From Clostridia bacterium (GTDB taxonomy: Bacteria > Bacillota > Clostridia > Oscillospirales > Acutalibacteraceae), in contig JAFXLD010000002.1 in the NCBI GenBank assembly GCA_017531385.1, positions 17,751 to 81,750 on the forward strand: 64,000 bases of DNA. Direction: 5' to 3'. The notes under the pieces were generated by a model. It was not told the DNA's origin. It worked only from the letters and a program-made list of their open reading frames with translations, and did not search any database. Both the position numbers and the translations under genes were made by a program. Within the stretch, counting starts at the first letter, position 1; each line of letters starts with the position of its first letter. Positions 27,002 to 37,391 of this stretch are shown one piece after another.

Positions 27002-28204
27002 TTACTGATATAATTTAGCAAGACCGCCTTCAGAGGTTTCTCTGTAATGGTGTTTCAGGTCTTTGCCTGTCTGATACATGGTTTCTACAACAAGGTCAAA
27101 TGAAATCTTTCTTGTTGAAGAAAGGAAATTTGCGAGATTCAGGGCATTAATAGCTCTCATTGCTGCAACTGCTCCCCTTTCGATGCACGGAATCTGAACG
27201 AGTCCGCATATAGGGTCGCAGGTAAGACCAAGATGATGCTCCATTGCAACCTCTGCTGCATATTCAATCTGGTCAATACCCATTTCAAAAAGTTCCGCAA
27301 GAGCTGCTGCTGTCATTGAACAAGCAGTTCCGATTTCAGCCTGACAGCCGCATTCAGCACCGCTGACAGACGCATTTGTCTTGACTATATTTCCGATAAG
27401 TCCGCCTACAGCAAGTGCTCTGAGAATATCTTCATCAGAAAAACGCTTTTTCTCCTGCATATACTTGAGTGCCGCCGGCATTACACTGCATGCACCGCAA
27501 GTCGGGGCTGTGACAACAGTTCCTGCCGAAGCATTCTGTTCACCTACAGCAAAAGCATAAGCACAAACTGTACGGTTTTCTCTTGTTACTTCGCTTTCAT
27601 CTATATGACGCTGATTATAAAGAAACTGAGCTTTTCTTTCAACACCGAGACCGCCTTCAAGGATACCTGATGCTTCAAGTCCCTTTTCTATACAATCTTT
27701 CATTGCATACCAGACTGCATAGAGATGATTCTTTATTTCCGGTTCATACATAAAAACATAATCACTAAGTCTCAGATTATATTTTTTACAGAAAGATGCA
27801 ATGTCAGAAAAATTGTTTTCAGGATAAACATCCGGCATTTCTGTGTATTCTTTGCCCTGAATTCTGATATCACCGCCACCTATACTCATTGCCCTCATTC
27901 GGGCAATTTCGTTACCGTTTTTATACCCTGAAAAATCGAGTGTATTTTCATGAGGTAAATCGGTTTCAACATTGTTCCATATGATTTCAGCATCGATATT
28001 TTCAAAGGGAGAAAGAACGGCTTTGTCTGTGTGATGCCCTTTTCCTGTTTTTGATAACGAACCGTATAATGTGACAACAACTTTATCAATATCGGGATTT
28101 TCAGCGGCAAATATCATTGCCGCTTTTTCAGGTCCCATTGTGTGTGAACTTGACGGACCTTTACCGATTTTAAATACATCTGCAATTGATTTCAATTGAA
28201 TCAC
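27002..28204 (-). CDS. sdaA: L-serine ammonia-lyase (iron-sulfur type), single chain
   Basis: Deaminates L-serine to pyruvate. 400 residues with beta and alpha parts fused in one chain as in E. coli SdaA, but shorter. The N-terminal KIGKGPSSSHTMGPEKAA is the family hallmark. Iron-sulfur ligands lie in APTCGACSVMPA and CDPICGLVQIPC. Other motifs are SGAECGCQAEIG and EHHLGLTCDPIC. It lies 5 bases after the GH95 gene, suggesting co-transcription. Confidence 0.92.
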   Translation of the reverse strand: MIQLKSIADVFKIGKGPSSSHTMGPEKAAMIFAAENPDIDKVVVTLYGSLSKTGKGHHTDKAVLSPFENIDAEIIWNNVETDLPHENTLDFSGYKNGNEIARMRAMSIGGGDIRIQGKEYTEMPDVYPENNFSDIASFCKKYNLRLSDYVFMYEPEIKNHLYAVWYAMKDCIEKGLEASGILEGGLGVERKAQFLYNQRHIDESEVTRENRTVCAYAFAVGEQNASAGTVVTAPTCGACSVMPAALKYMQEKKRFSDEDILRALAVGGLIGNIVKTNASVSGAECGCQAEIGTACSMTAAALAELFEMGIDQIEYAAEVAMEHHLGLTCDPICGLVQIPCIERGAVAAMRAINALNLANFLSSTRKISFDLVVETMYQTGKDLKHHYRETSEGGLAKLYQ

Positions 28205-28209
28205 CTGTA

Positions 28210-30495
28210 TCAGAGAGTATTTCCGTTGTATACAATGCGTTTATTTGCTGTATCTCCGTAAAGCTTGTAATCAGTGAGTTTGCCGTCTTTCCATTCGATA
28301 TCAACTTTGATGTTACCTTTTGCACGAAGACCCTTTATACTGCCGTTTGCCCACTTATCAGGAAGTGCGGGAAGAAGATAGATTGTGTCTTCTGTTGACT
28401 GCATAAGCATTTCTGCAATACCGCTTACCGCACCAAAATTGCCGTCAATCTGGAAAGGAGGATGAGCGTCAAACATATTGGGATATGTTCCGCCGCCGCC
28501 TCTGTAATTGATTACGTACTTATTGTCAACGGGACGAAGCTGCATATCAATAAGCTGCATTGCGTGATTGCCGTCCCACATTCTTGCCCAGAAGTTAATT
28601 TTCCAGCCAAGGCTCCAGCCTGTGCCGTTGTCGCCTCTGTATTCAAGAGTTTTACGACAAGCTTCGATGAGCTCGGGAGTTTCTTCGTGATTGATAAGTC
28701 TTGCGGGATGAAGTGCATAAAGATGTGAAATATGTCTGTGATGTGGCTCTGTCCATTCTTCGTCCTTGTACCATTCGAGAAGGTCGCCTTTTGCGCCTAC
28801 CATGAACGGAAGCATTTTCGGAAGTTTTTCCTTGATTTCATCTATAACACTGCATGATACACCGAGAATATCGGAAGCCTTGATGCAGTTGCCGAAGAGT
28901 TCCTTTATAATTGAAAGCGACATTGTTGATGTTTGAGAAACAGAACATTCTTCTTTACCGTAATAGAAGCTGTTTTCGGGTGATGTTGAGGGTGCGATAA
29001 TGAGTTTCCCGTCTTTATCGGGAATAAGCATATCAAGATAGAATTCTGCAGCCTTTTTCATAATGGGATATGCTGTATCTTTCAGGAATGCCTTATCAAG
29101 AGTGTATTCATAATGCTCATAAAGATGTCTGCACAGCCAGCCTGATGACATGGGCCAGAATGACCACTGCGAGTTACCCTGAACAGGAGTTGTCATTCTC
29201 CAGATATCGATATTGTGATGACCTGTGAAACCTCTTGCATGATAGATTTCTTTAGCAGTCTTCTCACCCGTTATGCTCATTTCTTTTACAAAATCAATGA
29301 GAGGAAGATGCATTTCGGGCATATCAATCATAAGTGTGGGGAAATAGTTCATTTCGGTATTGATATTAACCGTGTAGTTTGAACTCCATGGGGGATTTAC
29401 TCTGTGATTCCAGATTCCCTGAAGATTCATAGCCTGTGTGCCTTCTCTTGAACCTGCAATTGTAAGATATCTGCCGAAATTAAAAAGAAGACCGTAAAGC
29501 CCCATATCTTTTTTGTCGCTGTAGAACTGTGCAAGTCTCTTATCTGTGGGAACTTTTTCTTTATTATCACTTCCCAGATCAAGAGCAACTCTGTCGTAAT
29601 ATGACTTATAATCACAGATATGATTATTTAACACTGCTTCATAATCTTTTTCTGAAACTGTATCAAGCATTGAAAGACATGCATTCTTGAATTCTTTACC
29701 TTCAAGATTAGGATGTTTGTCAAAACCGTTAAAACTGCTTTCACAGGTAAAATACACATTCGCAGTTGTTGCACCTGAAACAACAATACAGTCGCTATTA
29801 TATGTAACATTACCGTCAGCTTTAACTCTGACAGCACCTCTGAAACTCATACCTTTTTTGTCTTCTTCATCAGAATACTGAATATATTCATCCTTGGGAA
29901 TAACGTCAACATTACTCGGTGACAATGACGGACAGATACCGTCAAGGATAAGTGCATTGTTTTCTGAAAAAACGGTGCTTCTGAGAGGAGAATTCATTCT
30001 GAGTGTAAAGTTTACGCAGTTTGCTTTATCTGCTTCAATCTTCATGACAAAAGCTTTATCAGGATGTGAAACAAATGATGTTCTTGTATATTTTACATCA
30101 GATTTTTCATATTCAACAGTATGTACTGCAGTAGAAATATCAAGCTTTCTTGAATAATTTTTAACAAATCCTTTATGACATTCAATAACAATATCGCCGA
30201 AAGGCATATATGCTTCGGAATTCATACCTTCAAAGTTATCCTGAAGGATTTCCTGTGCTTCATACAGTTTGCCCTGCATAACAAGTTCACGAGCTTTAAC
30301 AAAACTGTTATAATCACACATATGCTGATATGTTTTGGGATATCCTGTCCACAGCTGGTCATAATTCAATGAAACGGTTTCAGTCTGGGCTTTGCCGTAA
30401 ACCATTGCACCGATGCTGCCGTTACCGAGAGGAAGTGCAGCAGTCCAAGCCCGTGCAGGTTTTTTGTAATAAAGTAAATGGGAATCAATACCCAT
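28210..30495 (-). CDS. glycoside hydrolase family 95 (alpha-L-fucosidase-like), cytoplasmic
   Basis: 761 residues without a signal peptide. The N-terminal domain begins [20 protein letters not shown]. The (alpha/alpha)6 region carries [18 protein letters not shown] and [12 protein letters not shown] (about residues 360-387), where GH95 enzymes hold the water-activating Asn residues, plus [15 protein letters not shown] and [20 protein letters not shown] segments. GH95 members are inverting alpha-1,2-L-fucosidases or alpha-galactosidases. Lack of export suggests that imported fucosylated or related oligosaccharides are degraded inside. GAGAG lies upstream of the ATG. Confidence 0.9.
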   Translation of the reverse strand: MGIDSHLLYYKKPARAWTAALPLGNGSIGAMVYGKAQTETVSLNYDQLWTGYPKTYQHMCDYNSFVKARELVMQGKLYEAQEILQDNFEGMNSEAYMPFGDIVIECHKGFVKNYSRKLDISTAVHTVEYEKSDVKYTRTSFVSHPDKAFVMKIEADKANCVNFTLRMNSPLRSTVFSENNALILDGICPSLSPSNVDVIPKDEYIQYSDEEDKKGMSFRGAVRVKADGNVTYNSDCIVVSGATTANVYFTCESSFNGFDKHPNLEGKEFKNACLSMLDTVSEKDYEAVLNNHICDYKSYYDRVALDLGSDNKEKVPTDKRLAQFYSDKKDMGLYGLLFNFGRYLTIAGSREGTQAMNLQGIWNHRVNPPWSSNYTVNINTEMNYFPTLMIDMPEMHLPLIDFVKEMSITGEKTAKEIYHARGFTGHHNIDIWRMTTPVQGNSQWSFWPMSSGWLCRHLYEHYEYTLDKAFLKDTAYPIMKKAAEFYLDMLIPDKDGKLIIAPSTSPENSFYYGKEECSVSQTSTMSLSIIKELFGNCIKASDILGVSCSVIDEIKEKLPKMLPFMVGAKGDLLEWYKDEEWTEPHHRHISHLYALHPARLINHEETPELIEACRKTLEYRGDNGTGWSLGWKINFWARMWDGNHAMQLIDMQLRPVDNKYVINYRGGGGTYPNMFDAHPPFQIDGNFGAVSGIAEMLMQSTEDTIYLLPALPDKWANGSIKGLRAKGNIKVDIEWKDGKLTDYKLYGDTANKRIVYNGNTL

Positions 30496-30531
30496 AGTAT
30501 CTCTCCTTGCTTCTATTTATTATTTTATTTA

Positions 30532-30560
30532 ATAATACATTAAGTCCGCTTCATTTTCAA
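30532..30560 (-). promoter_or_regulatory. promoter of the GH95-sdaA transcript
   Basis: Minus strand TTGAAA (30560-30555), 17-base spacer, TATTAT (30537-30532). Confidence 0.6.
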
Positions 30561-30585
30561 GATAGAAAATAAATATTTTATTTAC

Positions 30586-30614
30586 TTGCATTTTTATAAT
30601 AATTGCGATAAAAT
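30586..30614 (+). promoter_or_regulatory. promoter of flavoprotein-cmk-ispH/rpsA operon
   Basis: TTGCAT (30586-30591), 17-base spacer, TAAAAT (30609-30614). Divergent from the GH95 promoter. Confidence 0.65.
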
Positions 30615-30649
30615 AATTAAGATACAGAATGAAAGGAAAACGTCGGAAT

Positions 30650-31879
30650 ATGTATGATGTTATTGTTATAGGCGGCGGTGCTGCAGGCTGTATGGCTGCA
30701 GGTTTTGCTGCAGAAAACGGCAGAAAAGTTCTTCTCTGCGAACGTAACGATAAAATAGGCAGAAAGGTCATGATAACGGGCAAAGGAAGATGTAATGTTA
30801 CTAATGCCTGCTCTCTTCTTAATGAGTTTATTGAAAATGTTCCCGTAAACGGTCGTTTTTTATATGGTGCTTTGTCAAGATTTATGCCTTTTGACACAAT
30901 GGACTTTTTTGAAGAAAAAGGTGTTGCACTTAAAATAGAACGAGGAAACAGAGTTTTTCCTGAGTCTGATAAAGCTGTTGAAATTGTTGATGCTCTTCAC
31001 AAATTCCTGAAAGACAACGGTGTGAAAAAAGCTAAAGCAAGAATTGTAAAGTTCAACACCGAAAATAACAGAATAATTTCAGCAGAAGATGAAGACGGAA
31101 ATATATATGAAGCTGAAAAATACATCATTGCAACAGGTGGAAAATCATATCCCCTTACAGGCTCCACCGGTGACGGTTACAATCTTGCTAAACAATGCGG
31201 ACACACAATAACTCAGTTAAAGCCTTCTCTTGTACCTGTCAACACATCGGACGACTGGACAGGTTCTTTGCAAGGGCTTGCTCTCAAAAACATTGCGATT
31301 ACTGTCCGGGACAATGACACATATAATGAGGTGTTTCATGATTTCGGTGAAATGTTATTTACTCATTTCGGTGTCAGTGGTCCCGTAATTCTCAGCGCAA
31401 GTTCACACATGAAAAATATGCGTGACGGAAAATATTCAATAGAAATTGATCTTAAGCCCGGTCTTACTGATGAAAAACTTGATGCAAGAATACTCCGTGA
31501 TTTCGGCGAAAATGCAAACAAATCAATAGCTAATGCACTGTCAAAGCTTCTTCCGTCTAAGATTATTCCTGTTATTGTCCGTCTGAGTGAAATTCCGACT
31601 GACATGAAAGTGAACCAGATAACAAAGGATATGCGACATGATCTTGTTTATCTTCTCAAACATTTTACAATAAATATTGAATCATTCAGATCACTTGATG
31701 AAGCTATTGTCACTTCGGGTGGTGTGTCGGTTAAAGAAATTAATCCGAAAACAATGCAGTCGGCATTATGCGAGAATTTATACTTTGCAGGTGAAGTTAT
31801 TGATGTTGATGCTTATACGGGCGGATTCAATCTCCAGATAGCGTTTTCTACCGGCGTTCTCGCTGGAAAATCTGTTTAA
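30650..31879 (+). CDS. HI0933-like NAD(P)/FAD-dependent flavoprotein
   Basis: 409 residues. N-terminal FAD-binding Rossmann motif VIGGGAAGCMAAGFAAENG, then KIGRKVMITGKGRCNVTNAC (HI0933 family), IIATGGKSYPLTGSTGDGY and the C-terminal FAGEVIDVDAYTGGFNLQIAFSTG split by the family loop. The cellular role of this widespread family is unsettled. The start is taken as ATG 30650; GAAAGGA is 12 bases upstream, a little far, and an in-frame ATG at 30629 lacks any ribosome site. First gene of an operon with cmk and ispH-rpsA. Confidence 0.88.
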   Translation: MYDVIVIGGGAAGCMAAGFAAENGRKVLLCERNDKIGRKVMITGKGRCNVTNACSLLNEFIENVPVNGRFLYGALSRFMPFDTMDFFEEKGVALKIERGNRVFPESDKAVEIVDALHKFLKDNGVKKAKARIVKFNTENNRIISAEDEDGNIYEAEKYIIATGGKSYPLTGSTGDGYNLAKQCGHTITQLKPSLVPVNTSDDWTGSLQGLALKNIAITVRDNDTYNEVFHDFGEMLFTHFGVSGPVILSASSHMKNMRDGKYSIEIDLKPGLTDEKLDARILRDFGENANKSIANALSKLLPSKIIPVIVRLSEIPTDMKVNQITKDMRHDLVYLLKHFTINIESFRSLDEAIVTSGGVSVKEINPKTMQSALCENLYFAGEVIDVDAYTGGFNLQIAFSTGVLAGKSV

Positions 31880-31893
31880 TGAGGTGTGTATAA

Positions 31894-32550
31894 ATGATAA
31901 ATATTGCAATTGACGGTCCTGCAGGCGCAGGAAAAAGCAGCGTAGCAAAAGCAGTCGCCGCAAAACTCGGTTTTATTTATGTTGATACAGGTGCTTTATA
32001 CCGTTCAATCGGTGTAAATGCATTAAGAAATGATGTTTCAACAGATGATGCACAGGCTGTTACTGCTTTATTGCCTGAAACAAATGTTGAACTTAAATTT
32101 ATTGATGGTATCCAGAGAGTTTTCCTCAACGGTGAAGATGTTTCAGAAGCAATCAGAATGCCCGAAGCTTCAATGGCGGCATCTAATGTTTCTGCTATAC
32201 CTGCCGTAAGAGCGTTCCTTCTTGACTTACAGCGTGACATGGCAAAAAATAATAATGTTATTATGGACGGAAGAGATATCGGCACAGTTATTCTTCCCTG
32301 TGCACAGTATAAGTTTTTCCTTACTGCATCTGCAGAAGTCAGAGCTGACAGAAGATTCAAAGAGCTTAAAGAAAAAGGCATTGATGTTGATTATAAGGCT
32401 CTTCTTGATGAGATAATTCAGCGTGATTACAATGATTCACACAGAGAAACAGCTCCTCTGAAACAGGCTGATGATGCAATTCTTGTTGATTCAAGCAATA
32501 TGACTCTCGAAGAAGTAACAAACGCCATAATAAGCAACATTAAGGTGTAG
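31894..32550 (+). CDS. cmk: cytidylate kinase
   Basis: Phosphorylates CMP/dCMP. 218 residues. Walker A is DGPAGAGKSSVAKAVA, followed by LGFIYVDTGALYRSIG, the core MDGRDIGTVILP and the lid RRFKELKEKG, then IIQRDYNDSHRETAPLK. The order flavoprotein-cmk-ispH-rpsA is common in Clostridia. It ends 4 bases before ispH-rpsA. Confidence 0.96.
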   Translation: MINIAIDGPAGAGKSSVAKAVAAKLGFIYVDTGALYRSIGVNALRNDVSTDDAQAVTALLPETNVELKFIDGIQRVFLNGEDVSEAIRMPEASMAASNVSAIPAVRAFLLDLQRDMAKNNNVIMDGRDIGTVILPCAQYKFFLTASAEVRADRRFKELKEKGIDVDYKALLDEIIQRDYNDSHRETAPLKQADDAILVDSSNMTLEEVTNAIISNIKV

Positions 32551-32554
32551 AAAT

Positions 32555-34618
32555 ATGGAAATAATTCTTTCAGAATCTGCAGGTTTTTGTTTTGGTGTCA
32601 ATAAGGCAGTTAACAAAGTGGAATCTTTGCTTTCTGCAGGAAAAAAAGTTGCCACTCTCGGGCCTCTGATTCACAATCCTGCTTATATAAGAAGTCTTGA
32701 AGAAAGAGGTACTGTCATAGTTGATAAAATTGATGATGTACCTGAAAATTATGAGCTCGTTATTCGTGCTCACGGTGTAACGAAAGAAACGATTGAGTCA
32801 TTAAAAAAATCTGATATCAGTTTTTCCGATGCAACATGTCCGTTTGTGATGAAAATTCAGAAAATCATTGATAAAGAATCAACAGAAAATAATATTGTAA
32901 TGATTGCCGGTGATGAAAAACACCCGGAAGTGATTGGCTTCAGAAGTTATTGCAAAGGTAAATCGTTTGTTTTTAAAAACAGTGAGGAATTAACGCAATT
33001 AATTAATAACAATGAATTATTACAATCAACAGAACTGATTTATGTTGCTCAGACAACTTTCAGCACAGATGAATATAAAAAATGTTCAGAAATAATTAAA
33101 AAGTACTGTACAAATGTAAAAATATTTGATACAATATGTGATGCAACGTCAAAAAGACAAAAAGATGCTTGCAATTTATCACAAAGATGTGATATAATTA
33201 TAATAATTGGTGGTCGGATAAGTTCAAACACACAAAAATTAAAAAGTGTGTGTGAAAAAAACACAAAAACTTATCTTATTGAGTCTGCTGAAGAACTAAA
33301 AAATATTGACTTCAGCGGATGTTCCGCAATTGGCGTTACGGCGGGAGCCTCAACTCCCGTCTGCATAATAAAGGAGGTAATTAAAAAAATGTCCGAACTT
33401 GTAAACAACATTGAATCTGCTGAAGCTGTTGGACAGGCTGTCGCTGATTCAGACATGTCTTTCGAGGAAGCACTCGAAGAATCATTAAAAAGTCTTAATT
33501 CCGATCAGAAGGTAGTTGGCACTGTTCTTCGTGTAACTCCTACTGAAATTCAGGTAGATATAGGCAGAAAGCAGACAGGTATCATTCCTTATGATGAGTA
33601 CAGTGCTGATCCTACAGCTGACCCTGCAAAGGAAGTTAAAGTTGGTGACGAGCTTAATCTTATCATCATGAAGACTAATGATGCAGATGGTTTCATCACT
33701 CTGTCCAAAAAACGTTATGATGCTCAGTCAAACTGGGCTAACATCGCAGCAGCAAAAGATAACGGTGAAGTTCTTACAGGTAATGTTACAGAAATCCTTC
33801 CCAAGGGTGTTATTGTCTTTACAAACAGTATAAGAGTCTTTATTCCCGCATCACAGGCTACCCTTTCAAGAAACGAAAAGCTTGAAGATCTTCTCGGCAA
33901 GTCAGTAAGCTTCAGAATTATTGACGTTGACAACAGAAGAAGAAGAGTTGTCGGCTCAATCAGTTCTGTTCTTCGTGAAGAACGTAAAGCATCAAGAGAT
34001 GCTTTTTGGTCACAGGTTGAAGTTGGTCAGAAATATAACGGCACTGTTGTTTCTCTCACAGAGTTTGGTGCTTTTGTTGAACTTGCACCCGGAGTACAGG
34101 GACTTTGCCATAAATCAGAACTTTCATGGAATCGCATCAAGCATCCTTCAGAAGTTGTTGCAATCGGCGATACACTTGAAGTTTCTATCAAAAATATTGA
34201 TGCTGAAAATAAGAAGATTTCTCTCGGCTTCAAGAAGATTGAAGACAGTCCTTGGGAAATTCTCAGAAGAGACTACCCCGTTGGCTCAACAATTGACGTT
34301 CAGGTTGTCAGCCTTACAACATTCGGTGCTTTTGCACAGATTATTCCTCACATTCAGGGTCTTATTCACATTTCACAGATTGCAAATCACAGAGTTGAGA
34401 AGCCTCAGGACGAGCTCAACATCGGCGATACAGTAAAGGTTATGATTACTAATATCGACTTTGAAAAGAAGCATGTAAGTCTTTCTATAAGAGCTCTTCT
34501 TGCTCCCGAAGAAACAGAAGCTGTAGAAGCAGCAGAAGATGAAATTCCCGAAGGAACAGCAGTACCTATCGAAGAACTTCTTGCTAAAGCTGAAGCAGCA
34601 GAAGCTACTGAAGAATAA
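32555..34618 (+). CDS. ispH: IspH (HMBPP reductase) fused to ribosomal protein S1-like domains
   Basis: 687 residues. Residues 1-278 are IspH, the [4Fe-4S] enzyme making IPP and DMAPP, with cysteines in SAGFCFGVNKAV, DATCPFVMK and FDTICDATSKRQ. Residues about 318-650 hold four S1 RNA-binding repeats (VVGTVLRVTPTEIQVDIG; LTGNVTEILPKGVIVF; YNGTVVSLTEFGAFVEL; IDVQVVSLTTFGAFAQI). The tail is Glu/Ala-rich. This fusion is known in Clostridia. Codon choice appears more restricted in the S1 half, as in highly expressed genes, and a full internal ribosome site stands at the joint (separate entry), so free S1 may also be made. Confidence 0.95.
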   Translation: MEIILSESAGFCFGVNKAVNKVESLLSAGKKVATLGPLIHNPAYIRSLEERGTVIVDKIDDVPENYELVIRAHGVTKETIESLKKSDISFSDATCPFVMKIQKIIDKESTENNIVMIAGDEKHPEVIGFRSYCKGKSFVFKNSEELTQLINNNELLQSTELIYVAQTTFSTDEYKKCSEIIKKYCTNVKIFDTICDATSKRQKDACNLSQRCDIIIIIGGRISSNTQKLKSVCEKNTKTYLIESAEELKNIDFSGCSAIGVTAGASTPVCIIKEVIKKMSELVNNIESAEAVGQAVADSDMSFEEALEESLKSLNSDQKVVGTVLRVTPTEIQVDIGRKQTGIIPYDEYSADPTADPAKEVKVGDELNLIIMKTNDADGFITLSKKRYDAQSNWANIAAAKDNGEVLTGNVTEILPKGVIVFTNSIRVFIPASQATLSRNEKLEDLLGKSVSFRIIDVDNRRRRVVGSISSVLREERKASRDAFWSQVEVGQKYNGTVVSLTEFGAFVELAPGVQGLCHKSELSWNRIKHPSEVVAIGDTLEVSIKNIDAENKKISLGFKKIEDSPWEILRRDYPVGSTIDVQVVSLTTFGAFAQIIPHIQGLIHISQIANHRVEKPQDELNIGDTVKVMITNIDFEKKHVSLSIRALLAPEETEAVEAAEDEIPEGTAVPIEELLAKAEAAEATEE
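33371..33391 (+). promoter_or_regulatory. internal Shine-Dalgarno and in-frame ATG at the IspH/S1 joint
   Basis: AAGGAGGT at 33371-33378, 10 bases, ATG at 33389, exactly codon 279 of the fused frame (834 bases from the first ATG). Initiation here would give a free 409-residue S1 protein (33389-34618) beginning MSELVNNIESAEAVG. Confidence 0.75.
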
Positions 34619-34638
34619 TTAAATAAGCAACAAAAACT

Positions 34639-34668
34639 TAAACCACCGGGCTGACCGGTGGTTTTCTG
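34639..34668 (+). terminator. terminator after ispH-rpsA
   Basis: AACCACCGG / CCGGTGGTT with a 5-base loop, then TTTCTGTT. The T-tract is modest; the stem is strong. It can also serve the convergent pyr operon. Confidence 0.8.
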
Positions 34669-34689
34669 TTACTAATAAGTACAAATATA

Positions 34690-35124
34690 TTATTTTATAT
34701 CTCCCTGTTTTTTGCATTTTGATTCACAATAAATACATCTGTATACAAGGTTTTCTCTATCAGTAAGTTTAAATATATTCGGCAATTCCTGTTCAATTGA
34801 GGTTATACACCTGGGGTTTGTGCATTTGATTATACCGACAATCTTTTCAGGCGGTTCAATATGTTTTCTTTTAACGACAGTGCCATCTTCAATTATACTC
34901 ACAGTAACACCGGGTGCAAGATAACCGAGAACATCAAGATTAATATCAATAGGTTCGCATATTTTCAGTATATCTTTCTTTCCCATTTTTACACTGTCTG
35001 CATTCTTGATAATAGCAACCTGACACTCAAGCTTGTCGAGATTAAGAGCTTTGTAAATTTCCATTGCTCCGCCAGCCTGAATATGGTCAAGGACAACTCC
35101 GTTTGTAATTGTATTAAGAATCAT
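34690..35124 (-). CDS. pyrI: aspartate carbamoyltransferase regulatory chain
   Basis: 144-residue regulatory subunit that binds allosteric nucleotides and assembles with PyrB. It has an N-terminal alpha/beta allosteric domain (ITNGVVLDHIQAG, LGYLAPGVTVSIIEDG) and a C-terminal zinc domain with four Cys (CTNPRC and CIYCESKC). Last gene of the pyr operon, one base after pyrB. Confidence 0.95.
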   Translation of the reverse strand: MILNTITNGVVLDHIQAGGAMEIYKALNLDKLECQVAIIKNADSVKMGKKDILKICEPIDINLDVLGYLAPGVTVSIIEDGTVVKRKHIEPPEKIVGIIKCTNPRCITSIEQELPNIFKLTDRENLVYRCIYCESKCKKQGDIK

Positions 35125-35125
35125 A

Positions 35126-36037
35126 TCATTCCACCCCCAATAACTTCATTATAAGAGCCATTCTGATATATTTACCGTTGAGAGCCTGTTCAAAATAGCA
35201 AGCTCTTGGGTCGTTATCAATTTCAACTGAAATTTCATTTACTCTGGGCAACGGATGAAGAATGGAAAGGTCGTCTTTTGCCTTTGAAAGCTTTGACATA
35301 TTGAGAATATAAGTGTCTTTGAGTCTGAGATAATCTTCTTCGTTGAAGAATCTTTCTCTCTGTACTCTTGTCATATAAAGAATGTCAAGCTCGGGAATTG
35401 CTTCTTCAAGACTTCTTGTTTCAACATATTCAATATTACTCTTATCAAGTTCCTGCTTAATGTATGAGGGAACTTTAAGCTCATCAGGTGAGATAAGAAC
35501 AAACTTGATATTGTTGTATCTTGCCATAGCACCGATAAGAGAATGAACTGTTCTGCCGAATTTAAGGTCACCGCAAAGACCTACAACAAGATTATCAAAT
35601 CTTCCCTTCTCCCTGTTGATTGTAAGAAGGTCGGTAAGTGTCTGTGTGGGATGATTATGACCGCCGTCACCTGCATTAATGATGGGAACAAGAGAGTGCA
35701 TTGATGCAACAAGTGGTGCACCTTCTTTAGGATGACGCATTGCAATTATATCTGCATATCCGCTGCATACTCTTACTGTATCGGCAACACTTTCACCTTT
35801 TGATGCTGATGAATTGTCTGAAGATGCAAAACCGAGAACATTACCTCCAAGCTCATACATCGCAGCTTCAAAGCTTAGTCTTGTTCTTGTTGATGCCTCA
35901 TAAAAGAGTGTAGCAAGTTTTTTGCCCTTACATTTTTCTGAATATTTTGCAGGATTTGCAATTATATCTTTTGCTACAACGATAAGCTCATCAATTTCCT
36001 GTGTTGTAAGCTCTTTTATATCAATAAGGCTTCTCAT
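35126..36037 (-). CDS. pyrB: aspartate carbamoyltransferase catalytic chain
   Basis: Joins carbamoyl phosphate and aspartate, the first committed step of UMP synthesis. 303 residues. Motifs: [21 protein letters not shown] (carbamoyl phosphate), [12 protein letters not shown], and [11 protein letters not shown]. The start is taken as ATG 36037, one base after the pyrE stop with AGGTG as a weak ribosome site; a GTG at 36046 inside pyrE is the alternative. Its partner PyrI is encoded next. Confidence 0.95.
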   Translation of the reverse strand: MRSLIDIKELTTQEIDELIVVAKDIIANPAKYSEKCKGKKLATLFYEASTRTRLSFEAAMYELGGNVLGFASSDNSSASKGESVADTVRVCSGYADIIAMRHPKEGAPLVASMHSLVPIINAGDGGHNHPTQTLTDLLTINREKGRFDNLVVGLCGDLKFGRTVHSLIGAMARYNNIKFVLISPDELKVPSYIKQELDKSNIEYVETRSLEEAIPELDILYMTRVQRERFFNEEDYLRLKDTYILNMSKLSKAKDDLSILHPLPRVNEISVEIDNDPRACYFEQALNGKYIRMALIMKLLGVE

Positions 36038-36038
36038 A

Positions 36039-36671
36039 TTATGCACCTATCCAGCTTTCATCGGACGGATTGTTTCTGAATTTGATAAGTCTTGCGATGT
36101 CTTCTGCCTTGATGTAACCTTCATCAGCAGCAACTTCAGCGATAACATCAAAGTTTGTAAGGCTGACATTCTTTACATCTGCAGCAGCAAGTCTGTCTAT
36201 ACCCTTCTGCATACCGTATGTGAAAATACTTACGATACCGAGAACTTTTGCACCTGCTTCACGGAGCGCATCAACAACATCAATAACACTACCGCCTGTT
36301 GAAATAAGGTCTTCTACAACAACAACTTTCTGACCCTTTTCAAGTTTGCCTTCAATTCTGTTCTGTCTGCCGTGGTCTTTGTTGCCCGAACGGACATAAC
36401 CCATGGGCATATCAAGAAGATGAGCTGCAATTGCTGCATGTGCAATACCTGCTGTACTTGTACCCATAAGTACTTCACATTCGGGATATTCATTCTTAAC
36501 CGTTTCTGCAATTGCACTTTCAACAACTATTCTGTGTTCGGGTGCTGTGAGAATAAGTCTGTTATCGCAGTAAACGGGACTCTTGATACCGCTTGCCCAG
36601 GTGAAAGGCTCTTCGGGACGGAAGAAAACTGCGCCGATTGATAATAAAGCTTTAGCTACTTTTTTCTGCAT
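36039..36671 (-). CDS. pyrE: orotate phosphoribosyltransferase
   Basis: Couples orotate to PRPP to give OMP. 210 residues. The PRPP motif is [18 protein letters not shown], with the Lys/Arg-rich catalytic loop [14 protein letters not shown] and [11 protein letters not shown]. Fifth gene of the pyr operon, 21 bases after pyrF, with GGAGA before the ATG. Confidence 0.96.
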   Translation of the reverse strand: MQKKVAKALLSIGAVFFRPEEPFTWASGIKSPVYCDNRLILTAPEHRIVVESAIAETVKNEYPECEVLMGTSTAGIAHAAIAAHLLDMPMGYVRSGNKDHGRQNRIEGKLEKGQKVVVVEDLISTGGSVIDVVDALREAGAKVLGIVSIFTYGMQKGIDRLAAADVKNVSLTNFDVIAEVAADEGYIKAEDIARLIKFRNNPSDESWIGA

Positions 36672-36692
36672 TTTAATTATCTCCTTTTGATT

Positions 36693-37391
36693 TTATCCTA
36701 CAAATTCTTTAACACATCTTCTGTATGCCGCTACAGGGTCTTCTGCCGCTGTAATCGGACGACCTACAACAATATAGTCTGAGCCGATTTCCTTGGCTTT
36801 TTCAGGTGTTGTAACACGGACCTGGTCACCTATATCACCATCTGCAAATCTGATGCCGGGAGTTATTGTGTAGAACTCTTTACCGCATACGTCGTGAACC
36901 TTTGATGCTTCAAGAGGTGAACATACAACACCGTCGAGACCTGCTTTTTTAGCATTTGAAGCATAGTGCATAACAACTTCATCTATGGGCTTGTCTATAA
37001 GAAGATCTGTTTTCATTCTTTCTTCACTTGTTGATGTGAGCTGGGTTACAGCAAGAAGAATAGGTCTTGTGCCGTCAGGTCTTGTGAGCCCTTCAATAGC
37101 TGCTTCCATCATTGCGATTGTTCCGCCTGCATGAAGATTGCACATATCAACATCAAGTGATGAAAGAACTGACATTGCTTTTTTTACTGTGTTGGGAATG
37201 TCGTGAAGTTTAAGGTCAAGGAAAATCTTGTGTCCTCTTTCCTTGATTTCACGGACAATTGAGGGACCTTCTGCATAAAAAAGCTCCATACCGATTTTAA
37301 CAAAAGGTTTTTCTTCCTTGAAGTTATCAAGAAATTTCATACATGCGTCTTTACCTGCAAAATCACAGGCAATAATTACGTCTTTACCCAT
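36693..37391 (-). CDS. pyrF: orotidine 5'-phosphate decarboxylase
   Basis: Decarboxylates OMP to UMP. 232 residues. The catalytic [14 protein letters not shown] is present, with IIACDFAG at the N-terminus and the phosphate loop [13 protein letters not shown]. Its ATG overlaps the pyrD stop by one base, so it is translationally coupled. Confidence 0.96.
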   Translation of the reverse strand: MGKDVIIACDFAGKDACMKFLDNFKEEKPFVKIGMELFYAEGPSIVREIKERGHKIFLDLKLHDIPNTVKKAMSVLSSLDVDMCNLHAGGTIAMMEAAIEGLTRPDGTRPILLAVTQLTSTSEERMKTDLLIDKPIDEVVMHYASNAKKAGLDGVVCSPLEASKVHDVCGKEFYTITPGIRFADGDIGDQVRVTTPEKAKEIGSDYIVVGRPITAAEDPVAAYRRCVKEFVG

